A DNA stretch of 64,000 nt from Falsarthrobacter nasiphocae (GCF_031456275.1 NZ_JAVDUI010000001.1:868001-932000); one strand, 5' to 3'. Counted from the stretch's first letter, positions 39,694 through 48,165 are shown. Numbers and translations: made by a program. Notes: a model not told the origin generated them from the letters alone.

Positions 39694-40599
39694 CTAGCGG
39701 CCATCCAGAGCCGCCATGTACTCCCAGAGCAGGTGCGGCCAGTCCGTCTGGAGAAGGCTCGGCCCGAACTCGAGGATTTTCCCCCACCCGTGCTCGGGCC
39801 CGCGGGTGATGGACACGTGGTCGTCGAGGCCGCCGAAAAGGATCTGCCCCTCGGGGAGGGTGAGGGCGTTGAGCTGGACGAAGCGCCCCTCTGACTTGAG
39901 CTCCGCAATGCGGCCCGGCGCCACGAGGGGCCCGTCCAGGGTCTCGGCCACGATCTCGTAGCCGACGAGGTTGATGTCGTAGGACCCGACGCGCGCAATG
40001 TCCTCCTCGGTGAAGACGATCGCCGCGAACTGGAGGTCGCCGCCCTCGGCCTCGAGGGCCTGGAGCACGGCCTCGTCCGCCGGGGCTTTGAGGTGGAGCG
40101 AGTCCGCCCGGCCTGATGCTCTGAGCACGGGGAAGAGGTCCGGCCACCACGGCCACGAGCGATCGATCTGGAGATGGATGTCCGGGCACTGCTCCAGGAC
40201 GTCCGTGAGGCGCTCAACCCGGGCACCGCCCTCGAGCTGCCAGCGATAGCTGAGGCTCTCGATCTCGGCCGTGGTCAGCTCGAAGAGCCGGCGCGAGGCG
40301 GGCGGAGCGACGGCGGGCTGGGCAGCCGCCGTGGGCACCCCGATGGGCGAAACCAAGCCGAAGTGACGCTCCTCCTGCCCGTCGTGGAAGAGGAAGAACT
40401 CGCCGTCCAAGGACCGGATGACGTCCACCTCGACGATGTCCGCGTGGCTCAGGGCCGCTGCCCGAACCGCCGCCACTGTGTTCTCCGCGACCGACCCCCG
40501 CCCGAACCCCCTGTGGCAGACCAGCCCGGGGCGGGGGCCCTCCACGGCGCGGCTCAGGGACTCGCTCATGACCGTTCTAGCTCTCGAAGCGTCCCTCAT
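39694..40599 (-). CDS. Glycerophosphodiester phosphodiesterase
   Basis: Hydrolyses glycerophosphodiesters to glycerol-3-phosphate and an alcohol. The 301-residue GDPD-fold protein has His29-Arg30-Gly31, Glu39-Asn40-Thr41, EVD (Glu57, Asp59) and the FHDG motif (His72, Asp73), and no signal peptide. The ATG overlaps the permease stop (ATGA), so it is translated with the ABC transporter. That ties the transporter to a phosphodiester or phosphate-ester substrate. It is analogous in role to ugpQ but not in a UgpABCE context. Confidence 0.88.
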   Translation of the reverse strand: MRDASRARTVMSESLSRAVEGPRPGLVCHRGFGRGSVAENTVAAVRAAALSHADIVEVDVIRSLDGEFFLFHDGQEERHFGLVSPIGVPTAAAQPAVAPPASRRLFELTTAEIESLSYRWQLEGGARVERLTDVLEQCPDIHLQIDRSWPWWPDLFPVLRASGRADSLHLKAPADEAVLQALEAEGGDLQFAAIVFTEEDIARVGSYDINLVGYEIVAETLDGPLVAPGRIAELKSEGRFVQLNALTLPEGQILFGGLDDHVSITRGPEHGWGKILEFGPSLLQTDWPHLLWEYMAALDGR

Positions 40600-42341
40600 G
40601 CACGGCCGCCCTTCGTCCACACGTTCCTGATCCTGACCTTGCGAATGAGGTCGCCTCCCTTTCCGTAGACAAGCCACATGATGAAGCCCGTGAGAATCAT
40701 GAGCAGCACGGCGTAGACGAACACGAGGGCCGTGCTGTCGGCGCTCCCCTCCCCTTCCGTGGCGTTCTTGATGAAGATGCCGAGCGGCTGATACAGCGGG
40801 TGAGCCAGGAAGACGGCCGTGTCATAGTCGTCCAGCATCGAGTTGAAGTTGAGCGCGGTGACAGCCGTGGCGGCCGGGAGGACGAGCGGGAGAATGATCC
40901 TCCGCAGGATGTACGTCTCCTTTGCGCCCATGAGGGACGCCGCCTCCTCCAGGCTCTCGTTGATGCCCGTGAACGCGGCCTTCATGATGCGGAACGTGAA
41001 GGGGATTTTCCCGATCACGTACGCAATGCCGAGAATCCACACCGTCCCGCTGAGCACCTGCGAGCCGACGAGGGCCTGCGGGTCACTGAACGTGATGAGC
41101 ATGGCCAGGGCGATGAGCGTCCCGGGAAGAATCCACGGGATGTGCAGGACATACTCGATTCCCGCCGTCACGGGGTTGCGATACTTCTGACAGATCCGCG
41201 CGATGAAGAAGATGCCCACAATGACCGCCGCCGCGGCGCCGGCGCTGTACATGAGGCTCACGACGAACGGCCACGAGGCCAGCGGGTCCGTCAGCACGGT
41301 GACATAGTTCTCCAGCGTGAAGCTCGAGGGTGTGATCTCCCCGGTGGCAATCGTCGCGGCGTCCGTGAAGGAGTACAGCACCACGAGCAGCGGCGGCGTC
41401 ATGTAGATGACGAACAGCGCATAGGCAGCGACGTGGACCAGAACGTTGGCCACCGGGTTGTCGATCTTCCGCTTCTGAAGCGCCGAGGGCACCTTGGACA
41501 CCGAGAAATACGTTCCGCCCTTCTCCAGGCGGTTGAGGATGACGAGCACCGCCACCGTCATGGCGCCCAGCACCAAGGCAAGCGTGGCTGCGAGGTCCCG
41601 CGAGGTGGGGGCGTTGGCGAACGTCAGGATCATCGGGGTGATCGTCTGGAACCCCTTGCCGCCCAAGAGCTGCGGAGCCGCAAGCGCGCCCAGCCCGCCG
41701 AGGAACAAGAGGACGGTCAGCGCGTAGATCATCGGCTTGAGGGTGGGCAGGACAATCCTCGTGAGGATCCGCCACTCGCTGGCCCCCATGATCTTGGCGG
41801 CCTCGATGGTCTGGTAGTCGACCTTGCTCAGCGCGGACCCCAGGAAGAGCAGATGATTGCCGGTCATCGAGAGCGTCATGACGAAGCAGACCGCGAACGC
41901 GCCGCCGAACCACTCTGGGTCCAGGCCCGGGTTGATCTGCTGTGCAAGTTTCGTCACGAGCCCCGTGGGTCCATAGACGAACTTGTACCCGGACACGAGG
42001 ACGATGCCGCCGTAGATGAGGTTCGTGGCATATCCGAGCCAGAGAATCCGACTTCCCTTGACATCGAAATACCGGGTCACGAGTACGAGGAAGATGCCCA
42101 CGACGTTTCCGGCCACGGCCAGCACCACCGCGAGGAACACGGAATTGCGGAGCGAGTCCATGGCGAGCTTGGAGCCGAGCAGCTTCTCCCACGAGCGCAG
42201 AGAGAGCTTTCCCTCGGGGAAGAAGATTCCGCGGAGAAGATTGACGTTCGGCAGGATGAGGAACGTCACCGAGAACCAGGCCGTCACCGCGAAAACGGCC
42301 CAGAAGAGCGGCGAGCGCGCCATCCGCTTCACGCTCAGCAC
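40596..42341 (-). CDS. ABC transporter permease, fused double domain (FbpB-like)
   Basis: A 581-residue protein of two fused BPD permease halves, about 12 helices. The two ATPase-contact EAA loops are EAAKIMGASEWRILTRIVLPTLKP and EEAASLMGAKETYILRRIILPLVLP. Fused permeases of this type belong to iron(III), thiamine, spermidine and aminoethylphosphonate importers. The GTG start overlaps the ATPase gene by 7 bases; an internal ATG at 42323 is an alternative. Confidence 0.9.
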   Translation of the reverse strand: MLSVKRMARSPLFWAVFAVTAWFSVTFLILPNVNLLRGIFFPEGKLSLRSWEKLLGSKLAMDSLRNSVFLAVVLAVAGNVVGIFLVLVTRYFDVKGSRILWLGYATNLIYGGIVLVSGYKFVYGPTGLVTKLAQQINPGLDPEWFGGAFAVCFVMTLSMTGNHLLFLGSALSKVDYQTIEAAKIMGASEWRILTRIVLPTLKPMIYALTVLLFLGGLGALAAPQLLGGKGFQTITPMILTFANAPTSRDLAATLALVLGAMTVAVLVILNRLEKGGTYFSVSKVPSALQKRKIDNPVANVLVHVAAYALFVIYMTPPLLVVLYSFTDAATIATGEITPSSFTLENYVTVLTDPLASWPFVVSLMYSAGAAAAVIVGIFFIARICQKYRNPVTAGIEYVLHIPWILPGTLIALAMLITFSDPQALVGSQVLSGTVWILGIAYVIGKIPFTFRIMKAAFTGINESLEEAASLMGAKETYILRRIILPLVLPAATAVTALNFNSMLDDYDTAVFLAHPLYQPLGIFIKNATEGEGSADSTALVFVYAVLLMILTGFIMWLVYGKGGDLIRKVRIRNVWTKGGRA

Positions 42342-43363
42342 CGCACACCGTCCTCGGTGTAGGACATGACGCGTTCCGGACGAATGACGATGTCCACGGC
42401 GGAGCCCGTGTGCTCATGGTCCCGGTCCGTCCCGTAGACCGAGGCGCGGATCTTGTGGCCCGCGCACTCAATCATGTAGGCGCGGTAAGGACCATTGAAT
42501 CCCGAGTAGGCCACCGTGCCGGGCACGACGATGCTTCCGGGCGGGGTCTCACCCCCGCGGGCCTGGACCGCGACGTCCTCGAACCTGACATAGTGGCGCG
42601 CACCGTCCCGCGGCAGGGTCGTCGCCCCCTTGAGGAACTCTCCCGGCAGACGGTTGACGTCCCCGATGAACTGACACACGCCCTCAGTCCGCGAGCGCGA
42701 ATAGACATCCTCCGGGGTGCCGACCTGGGCGATGCGCCCCTTGTCGAGAACCGCGATGCGGTCGCTCATCGAGAGGGCCTCGTCCTGGTCGTGGGTGACG
42801 TAGATGGAGGTGACGCCAAACTCGCGCTGAAGAAGCTTCAGCTGCTCTCGCATGCGCTTGCGCAGCTTGGCGTCCAGGTTGGAGAGGGGCTCATCCATGA
42901 GGAGGATCTTCGGCCGGGTCACGAGCGCGCGGGCGATGGCCACGCGCTGCTGCTGCCCGCCCGAGAGCTCGCTAATGCCGCGGCCAAGCTGCTCCTCGGT
43001 GATGTCGACGCTCTCGGCGGCCTCCCGCACAGCGCGCTCGATCTCCTTCTGAGGACGCTTGGCCACCTTGAGACCGAACCCGATATTGTCCCTCACGCTC
43101 ATCGACGGGAAGAGCGCATAGTTCTGGAACACCATGCCGAGCTGGCGCTTGTCGCTGGGCAGGCGCGTCACGTCCTTGCCACCCACGAGGATCTTCCCGC
43201 TCGTCACGGGCGTCAGCCCCGCCAGGGCCCGGAGCGCCGTCGTCTTCCCGCAGCCCGACGGGCCGAGGAGCGTGAAGAACTCACCCTCCTTGACGTCCAG
43301 GCTGAACTCGGGAAGGACCGTGGTGCTGCCGTAGGAGACCACGACGTTCTGCATCGAAATCAT
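42335..43363 (-). CDS. ABC transporter ATP-binding protein (PotA/FbpC type)
   Basis: A 342-residue importer ATPase. Walker A is GPSGCGKTTA, the Q-loop is FQNYALFPSM, the signature is ELSGGQQQRVA, Walker B is ILLMDEP, and the switch His is in YVTHDQ. The C-terminal ~100 residues form a TOBE-type regulatory domain ending in VIRPERVMSYTEDG. The shorter C-terminus distinguishes it from MalK/UgpC ATPases. Confidence 0.93.
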   Translation of the reverse strand: MISMQNVVVSYGSTTVLPEFSLDVKEGEFFTLLGPSGCGKTTALRALAGLTPVTSGKILVGGKDVTRLPSDKRQLGMVFQNYALFPSMSVRDNIGFGLKVAKRPQKEIERAVREAAESVDITEEQLGRGISELSGGQQQRVAIARALVTRPKILLMDEPLSNLDAKLRKRMREQLKLLQREFGVTSIYVTHDQDEALSMSDRIAVLDKGRIAQVGTPEDVYSRSRTEGVCQFIGDVNRLPGEFLKGATTLPRDGARHYVRFEDVAVQARGGETPPGSIVVPGTVAYSGFNGPYRAYMIECAGHKIRASVYGTDRDHEHTGSAVDIVIRPERVMSYTEDGVRC

Positions 43364-43390
43364 GATGAACCCCTCTCCCTGGAATCCGGC

Positions 43391-44446
43391 CTACTTGAGG
43401 ATCTCCAGCTGGATCTTCTCGACCCACTTGTCGATGTTCTCGGCGACGAAGACCCAGTCGATGTCCTGCGCGCTGAAGGAGTCCGTGATCTTCACGGCCT
43501 CGGCGTCCGCGTTGGCCAGCGCGTTCTTGTTGACGGGCGCCGTGAAGAACTTCTTGGACCACTTCGCCTGCATCTCGGCGCCGCCGAGCCAGTCAATGAA
43601 CTCCTTGGCCTTGGCCTCCTTCTTGGTGCCCTTGACGAGGGAGATGTGCTGGACGACCATCGGCACGCCCGTCTTGGGGTGGACGGCCTGAGTCTTGATG
43701 CCGTACTGCTTCTCACGCTGCGGCTTGCCCGCGAGGTACATCTGGCCCGCGTTGACCTTGCCGGCCTTCATCTGGGCGTAGAGGTCCTGGCCCTTGACGG
43801 ACGGGACGCCCTTCTCGAAGTAGGCCTTGACCGCGTCCCAGCCTTCCTTGGTGATGCCGAGGTCGCCGCCATCGCCCTTGAAGCGGGTCAGGATGCCTGA
43901 GAGGACCATCTGCGTGGTGGCGCCGCCGAGGGAGGAGGGAACTTCGTACTTCTTGGCGAACTTCTCGTTGGTCCACAGCTCCGGCCAGTCCTGCGGCGCG
44001 TCCGCGGGGGTCTTGTAGACGGCCTCGTTGTAGACGAGCATGATGGGCTCTCGGACGATCGGCCAGTACTCCTTCTCGTTGCCGAGCTTGGCGTCCACCT
44101 CGCCGGCCCACTTCGGCGTGGAGGCCGCGAGGACGCCCGCCTTGTTGAGCTTCTCGAAGTAGACGTTGTTGAGGCCGAAGACGACGTCCGCCATGGGGTT
44201 GTTCTTCTCCGCGACGAGGCGGTTCATGATGTCGCCGCCGCCGAGGTCGACGAAGCTGAGGTCGAAGCCGGCCGTCTTCGCCTCCCCCTGCAGCCACTCT
44301 TTGCGGCCATCGCTGAGGGAGTTCGAGTACACGACGAGGCTGTTGTCGGACCCGCCCGAGGAGTTCTGGCTCGGCGGGGTGCAGGCGGCCAGCGAGGTGG
44401 CCGCGGCGGTCAGGACTGAGAGCTGGAGAAAACGACGACGCTCCAT
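43391..44446 (-). CDS. ABC transporter substrate-binding lipoprotein
   Basis: A 351-residue extracytoplasmic binding protein. The lipobox TSLAAC anchors Cys22. It belongs to the family 1 extracellular solute-binding proteins of iron/phosphonate/polyamine type (opening LVVYSNSLSDGRKEW; later DVVFGLNNVYFEKLNKAG). Together with the co-operonic phosphodiesterase, a glycerophosphodiester or phosphonate substrate is plausible but unproven. AAGGGA lies upstream of the ATG, and LacI-type operator candidates lie just beyond. Confidence 0.88.
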   Translation of the reverse strand: MERRRFLQLSVLTAAATSLAACTPPSQNSSGGSDNSLVVYSNSLSDGRKEWLQGEAKTAGFDLSFVDLGGGDIMNRLVAEKNNPMADVVFGLNNVYFEKLNKAGVLAASTPKWAGEVDAKLGNEKEYWPIVREPIMLVYNEAVYKTPADAPQDWPELWTNEKFAKKYEVPSSLGGATTQMVLSGILTRFKGDGGDLGITKEGWDAVKAYFEKGVPSVKGQDLYAQMKAGKVNAGQMYLAGKPQREKQYGIKTQAVHPKTGVPMVVQHISLVKGTKKEAKAKEFIDWLGGAEMQAKWSKKFFTAPVNKNALANADAEAVKITDSFSAQDIDWVFVAENIDKWVEKIQLEILK

Positions 44447-44460
44447 GAGCAGATCCCTTC

Positions 44461-44480
44461 TGATGATCGCGCGTACATCA
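44461..44480 (-). promoter_or_regulatory. Putative LacI operator O1
   Basis: TGATGTACGCGCGATCATCA on the minus strand: 16 of 20 bases are in self-complementary positions around a central CGCG, typical of LacI/PurR-type sites. It lies between the promoter region and the ribosome-binding site of the binding-protein gene. Confidence 0.6.
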
Positions 44481-44501
44481 TGATGAGAACTTATGGAAGG
44501 C

Positions 44502-44535
44502 AGGTGCGCCGCCGGTCACTCGTGGCGGCGCACCT
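44502..44535 (-). promoter_or_regulatory. 12-bp perfect hairpin between operators
   Basis: AGGTGCGCCGCC and GGCGGCGCACCT pair around GGTCACTCGT. It sits between the two operator candidates, upstream of the ABC operon. It may terminate read-through or act as an attenuator. It could also lie upstream of the transcription start. Confidence 0.5.
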
Positions 44536-44540
44536 CTCGG

Positions 44541-44556
44541 ATGTACGCGCGTTCAT
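44541..44556 (-). promoter_or_regulatory. Putative LacI operator O2
   Basis: ATGTACGCGCGTTCAT (plus-strand reading), palindromic except one pair, with the same CGCG centre as O1. The 12-mer GATGTACGCGCG at 44540-44551 is the exact inverse of 44468-44479 in O1. The centres are about 78 bases apart. Confidence 0.55.
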
Positions 44557-44680
44557 AGTAGACAGCGGCCAGTGACGCAGGGGAAAGTGGCAAAGGAACT
44601 GGTTCTGAACTTTGGGTAAACCCCGCCGAGCGCTGGCTGGCTGACGCGACTTAGGCAGTAGCTGCGGTGTGCGGGCCCGG
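44557..44680. other. Intergenic, no feature recognised
   Basis: About 120 bases between the operator region and repeat R2 on the far side from the binding-protein gene. Apart from the start of the GCGGGCCCGGCT hairpin arm at 44671, I see nothing in it. Confidence 0.4.
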
Positions 44681-44790
44681 CTGGGATGTGAGCCGGGCCC
44701 GCCTGTCCACGCACGGCATGAACAAACGAACCACGTCAGGATCGGAGTGAGATCTCGCGGATCTCAGCCCCCGATCCTGACGTGGTTCGG
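44681..44790. repeat. ~108-bp dispersed repeat, copy R2, with a long hairpin
   Basis: Direct repeat of 38358-38465. Positions 44730-44786 fold almost perfectly: a 16-bp outer stem (ACCACGTCAGGATCGG and complement) and a 7-bp inner stem (TGAGATC/GATCTCA) around TCGCG. A second 12-bp stem, GCGGGCCCGGCT/AGCCGGGCCCGC, spans 44671-44702. The hairpins probably also terminate rlmN, whose stop is 29 bases away. Confidence 0.8.
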
Positions 44791-44818
44791 TGAAAGGCGC
44801 CGGGATTCGGCAGCCGCC

Positions 44819-46075
44819 CTATTCCGTGGCGGCGAGCTGCCCGCAGGCGCCGTCGATCTCCTCGCCGCGCGTGTCTCGCAGCGTGGCTGGGATGCCGGCG
44901 GACTCGAGGCGGTCGATGAACTCCGCCGTCACGTCCTTCTCGGACGCCGTCCAGATGGACCCCGGCGTGGGGTTGAGGGGGATGGGGTTCACGTGGACCC
45001 AGCCGCGGCCGCGGGCGTTGAGCTTGCGGGCCAGGAGGTCGGCGCGCCACCCGTGGTCGTTCATGTCCTTGATGAGCGCGTACTCGATGGAGACGCGGCG
45101 CCCGGTCTTCTCGTAGTACTCGTACGCGGCGTCGAGTGCTTCGTCCACCTTCCACCTATCGTTCACGGGGATGAGGTCGTCGCGCAGCTCGTCGTCGGGC
45201 GCATGGAGGGAGAGCGCGAAGGTGACGGGCAGGTCCTCCTCCGCGAGCTTCCGGATGGCCGGGACCAGGCCCACCGTGGACACGGTGATATTGCGGGCGC
45301 TCATGCCGAGGCCGTTGGGCTGCGGCTCCACGTAGGTGCGCAGCGCGGCCATGACGCGCTTGTAGTTGGCGAGGGGCTCGCCCATGCCCATGAAGACGAT
45401 GTTCGTGACGCGCTCGGCCGGGTCCCCCTCGGCGCGCTTGGAGCCGCGAAGCTCGCCCCGGGCGATGGCCCTGTTGGCGGCGACGACCTGATCGACGATC
45501 TCCGCCGTCGACATATTGCGCGTCAGGCCCGCCTGGCCCGTGGCGCAGAAGGGGCAGTTCATGCCGCAGCCGCACTGGCTGGACACGCAGAGCGTGATGC
45601 GGCCCGGGTAGCGCATGAGGACGGACTCCACGAGGGCCCCGTCGAAGAGGCGCCACAGGAACTTGATGGTGTCCCCGTTGTCGGTCTCGAGGCGCTTGAC
45701 CTCGGTCAGCAGCGGCGGGAACAGCTCGGCGACGAGCTCCTCGCGGCGCTCCTTCGGCAGGTCCGTCATGTCCGCCGGGTCCGAAGTGTAGTGCGTGAAG
45801 TAGTGCGTGTTGAGCTGCTTGGCGCGGAACGCGGGCAGGCCGAGCTCCTTGACCTTGGCGACGCGCTCGTCCTGGGTCATGTCCGCCCAGTGCTTCGGCG
45901 GCTGCGTGACGCGCGGCTGCTTGAACTGGAGGAGGGGGCGGCCCTCGGGGGTGCGCGCCTGGTCCCAGCCTTCGGCTGCGGGGCGGACCTGGCGCGCGCG
46001 GGACGTCACGGACGTCGCCTTGATCTGCTCGGCGCCGGACGTGGGACGGGACTGGGGGCGGGGTGTGGAAGCCAT
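44819..46075 (-). CDS. rlmN: 23S rRNA/tRNA adenine-C2 methyltransferase
   Basis: Radical-SAM enzyme making m2A2503 in 23S rRNA and m2A37 in tRNA. The cluster motif CGMNCPFC is preceded by CVSSQCGC. Other motifs are [23 protein letters not shown] and [11 protein letters not shown], and the second catalytic Cys is in IDGACGQL. About 418 residues with a ~50-residue disordered N-terminus. I chose the ATG at 46075: GAGAAT at 46083-46088 lies 7 bases before it, while the ATG at 46084 overlaps that hexamer. Confidence 0.94.
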   Translation of the reverse strand: MASTPRPQSRPTSGAEQIKATSVTSRARQVRPAAEGWDQARTPEGRPLLQFKQPRVTQPPKHWADMTQDERVAKVKELGLPAFRAKQLNTHYFTHYTSDPADMTDLPKERREELVAELFPPLLTEVKRLETDNGDTIKFLWRLFDGALVESVLMRYPGRITLCVSSQCGCGMNCPFCATGQAGLTRNMSTAEIVDQVVAANRAIARGELRGSKRAEGDPAERVTNIVFMGMGEPLANYKRVMAALRTYVEPQPNGLGMSARNITVSTVGLVPAIRKLAEEDLPVTFALSLHAPDDELRDDLIPVNDRWKVDEALDAAYEYYEKTGRRVSIEYALIKDMNDHGWRADLLARKLNARGRGWVHVNPIPLNPTPGSIWTASEKDVTAEFIDRLESAGIPATLRDTRGEEIDGACGQLAATE

Positions 46076-46211
46076 TGGGTCCATTCTCTCATCCTGCGCG
46101 CCTGCTGTTTCGGCTGGCTTTCAGGCAGGGGCCGACGACGACGGGGCCGCGGGGGCCGGCCGCCGCAGGCGCGGCGCGCCCCTCTTGGGCAACCAGGGCC
46201 GACCTCATGCT

Positions 46212-46718
46212 TCAGCGCGGCGACGGCATCCATACCTCAGACTCCGAAGACTCCGGGTAGTAGTGCCCCTCCGGGATGGTCTGCAGCTCAATGAGCATGC
46301 CCCAAGGCGCCTTCGCGTAGACACCGCCGTTGCCGGGCGTGTCTTCGTAGCGGCCATTCCCGTGCACCTCGAACAACGCATCGCCCCCGGCGGCGGCGAC
46401 AAGGCGCTCAAGCGAGCCGTCGATGTCGTCCCAGTAGAGGGACCTGTGGTTGAGGCCAAAGTCGGCGAGGCCCGCAGCGGCGCGCTGCTCGGCGTCGATC
46501 TCGAAGACCTCGAGGCCCGGGCCCTCGCCGATGACGATCATCCGCTGCTTGCGAATAGCCGCTCCGGACGGGAGGCCGAGCTGGCGCTCGACCTCCTCGC
46601 CCTGGCGGGGCTCGTCCTGATCGGTCAGGCCGTCGTAGGCCACCTTGGCCCCGAGCCCCTCGACGAGGAAGCGCGTGGCCTCCTCCAGGTCAGGAAGCGT
46701 GACGCCGATGTGCAGAAT
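46212..46718 (-). CDS. VOC-family protein without a normal start codon
   Basis: A glyoxalase/bleomycin-resistance-fold protein. The in-frame GTG at 46643 would give 143 residues (VAYDGLTDQDEPRQG...). The reading frame upstream still encodes family-like sequence, GILHIGVTLPDLEEATRFLVEGLGAK, back to about 46724. No ATG, GTG or TTG opens this extension; the first candidates are ATT (46718) or CTG. A GTG at 46724-46726 is in another frame. Either a non-standard start is used, or a small indel destroyed the start. Confidence 0.6.
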   Translation of the reverse strand: MLHIGVTLPDLEEATRFLVEGLGAKVAYDGLTDQDEPRQGEEVERQLGLPSGAAIRKQRMIVIGEGPGLEVFEIDAEQRAAAGLADFGLNHRSLYWDDIDGSLERLVAAAGGDALFEVHGNGRYEDTPGNGGVYAKAPWGMLIELQTIPEGHYYPESSESEVWMPSPR

Positions 46719-46738
46719 GCCGCACGGCGGCGGCGAGG

Positions 46739-47302
46739 TTAGGCGGAGGCCGCGTCGTCGTCGTTGGAGGAGAGCGCCTTGACGATGGCGTTGCCGAACG
46801 CCTCGAGGTCATCCGGGGTGCGGCTCGTGATGAGGCCGCCGTCCTCGGCGAGCTCCTGGTCAACCCACTCCGCGCCGGCGTTCTTGAGGTCCGTGGCCAC
46901 GGAGGCGAACGAGGTCAGGGTGCGGCCCTTGACGACGCCGGCCTCGATGAGGATCCACGGGGCGTGGCAGATCGCGGCGACGGGCTTGCCCGCGTCGAGG
47001 AACGCGCGGACGAGGGCCTGCGTGTCCTCGCACTGGCGGAGCGCGTCCGCGTTGAGGGTGCCGCCGGGGAGGACGAGGGCGTCGAAGTCATCGGCCTTAA
47101 CGGCGTCGATGGCCTGGTCCGGGCTGAATGTCTCGCCGCGGTCCCAGTCCCCCTGGAGGGCCTGGAAGTCCTTGCCGCTCGGGGCCGCGAGGGTGATGGT
47201 GGCGCCCGCATCGGAGAGGGTGTCCCGCGGGGAGGTCAGCTCGACCTGCTCGACGCCCTGGCTCGCGAGGATGAGAACGTTCTTGCCGGTGAGGTCAGCC
47301 AT
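46739..47302 (-). CDS. DJ-1/PfpI family protein (YhbO-like)
   Basis: A 187-residue protein of the DJ-1/PfpI superfamily (deglycase, chaperone or protease-like). The nucleophile elbow is AAICHAPWIL, with Cys followed by His. The conserved Glu is in GVEQVELTSP, and LVLPGGTLNADALR is typical. An AAGGAG-type site precedes the ATG at 47302. Biochemical activity varies in this family, so no reaction is assigned. Confidence 0.88.
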   Translation of the reverse strand: MADLTGKNVLILASQGVEQVELTSPRDTLSDAGATITLAAPSGKDFQALQGDWDRGETFSPDQAIDAVKADDFDALVLPGGTLNADALRQCEDTQALVRAFLDAGKPVAAICHAPWILIEAGVVKGRTLTSFASVATDLKNAGAEWVDQELAEDGGLITSRTPDDLEAFGNAIVKALSSNDDDAASA

Positions 47303-47438
47303 GAGGGTGCTCCTTGTGTTTTTGGGGATCGCCGGGGATGAGCCCGACTATCTCCCACACTGCTCCTGGGCGGGGGCTGGCGCAAGGGGTCTCAGCCGTG
47401 GGCGGAACCGCCAACCTGGGGGCGGGGCCGGGCGGCCC

Positions 47439-47483
47439 GGCTGGGCGCAGGTCGGCTGGGCGCAGGTCGGCTGGGCGCAGGCC
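47439..47483. repeat. Three tandem copies of a 15-mer
   Basis: GGCTGGGCGCAGGTC is repeated three times without gaps at 47439, 47454 and 47469; the third copy has one change. It is intergenic. Slippage-prone, and possibly variable between strains. Confidence 0.8.
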
Positions 47484-47513
47484 GGGCAGGCCTCCTGGAC
47501 AGGGTGCCCCCAG

Positions 47514-47563
47514 TTTTGGCGAATGCCCCGCGCAATGACGGTGGCAAACGCCAGACGAGGGGG
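47514..47563. repeat. 50-bp dispersed repeat, copy 1
   Basis: Contains CCCCGCGCAATGAC, then GTGGCA and ACGCCAGA, and aligns with 48116-48165 with about seven mismatches. The two copies flank the small membrane gene at 47731-48054. TGGCG and CGCCA at its ends can pair. Confidence 0.7.
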
Positions 47564-47594
47564 TCAAGACCTTGGGCGCGGGCGGGGCAGGCCG

Positions 47595-47623
47595 TTGACA
47601 CGGGCACGCATCGAGGATATACC
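47595..47623 (+). promoter_or_regulatory. Sigma-70-type promoter
   Basis: TTGACA (47595-47600), exactly 17 bases, then TATACC (47618-47623). It directs the small membrane protein gene about 100 bases downstream. It overlaps GATAT-ACCC-ATATC-like symmetry at the minus-10, a possible operator. Confidence 0.7.
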
Positions 47624-47730
47624 CATATCAGACGGTATTCACCAACGTCAGGCGGCCTCGGCCCGCACCCCCTGAGCGGCCCTCGGCCCTCCCGCATGAC
47701 GTGACGGCACCGCTTCAGGAGGACCAGGCC

Positions 47731-48054
47731 ATGCTCATCCCACTGGGAATGCTTGTCATCTCCGCGCTCTTCGAGGCCCGGCGCGCGGTGGAGCTCCGGC
47801 ACTTCCCGAATGTGCCGTTCTCCCGACCCACCGTGATCGACCTCGCGGTGATGGGCGCCGTGGGCCTGGCAGGCCTGCTCCTTGTGCCGATTGGATCCCT
47901 CACCGACCTGGCACTCGCGTTCATGGGGTTCGTGGTCGTCCCCAGCGTTTTCGCCGGCACGCTCCGGGGACTCGGACTGAAGGGCCTCATCGCGTGCGCC
48001 GCGAGTGCCGCGCTCGTCGTGGCGCAGGTCGGCCTCCGCCTCGCCACCGGGTAG
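47731..48054 (+). CDS. Small three-helix membrane protein
   Basis: A 107-residue hydrophobic protein, MLIPLGMLVISALFEARRAVE..., with helices near residues 3-20, 38-58 and 60-105. Unknown family. AGGAGG with 8-base spacing fixes the ATG at 47731 rather than the GTG at 47701. The gene is bracketed by the two copies of the 50-bp repeat. Confidence 0.55.
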   Translation: MLIPLGMLVISALFEARRAVELRHFPNVPFSRPTVIDLAVMGAVGLAGLLLVPIGSLTDLALAFMGFVVVPSVFAGTLRGLGLKGLIACAASAALVVAQVGLRLATG

Positions 48055-48115
48055 GACCGGCGGACGAGCAACGGCGATTCACCGACGGCGCACCACCCCC
48101 GCCCGCACCCCCTCC

Positions 48116-48165
48116 TTTGGCGGACGCCCCGCGCAATGACAGTGGCACACGCCAGAATCGGGGGC
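48116..48165. repeat. 50-bp dispersed repeat, copy 2
   Basis: Direct-orientation partner of 47514-47563 (shared core CCCCGCGCAATGAC). It lies between the small membrane gene and the 3' end of bioB. Confidence 0.7.

Larger units (their letters stand above)
47303..47730. other. Intergenic region rich in repeats
   Basis: Carries a 15-bp triplicate, one copy of a 50-bp repeat and a clear sigma-70-type promoter, each listed separately. I see no supported coding sequence. Confidence 0.6.

Noticed and set aside
47439-47483. CRISPR-like array
   Set aside because: Three abutting 15-mers without spacers are a simple tandem repeat; no cas gene is in the window.
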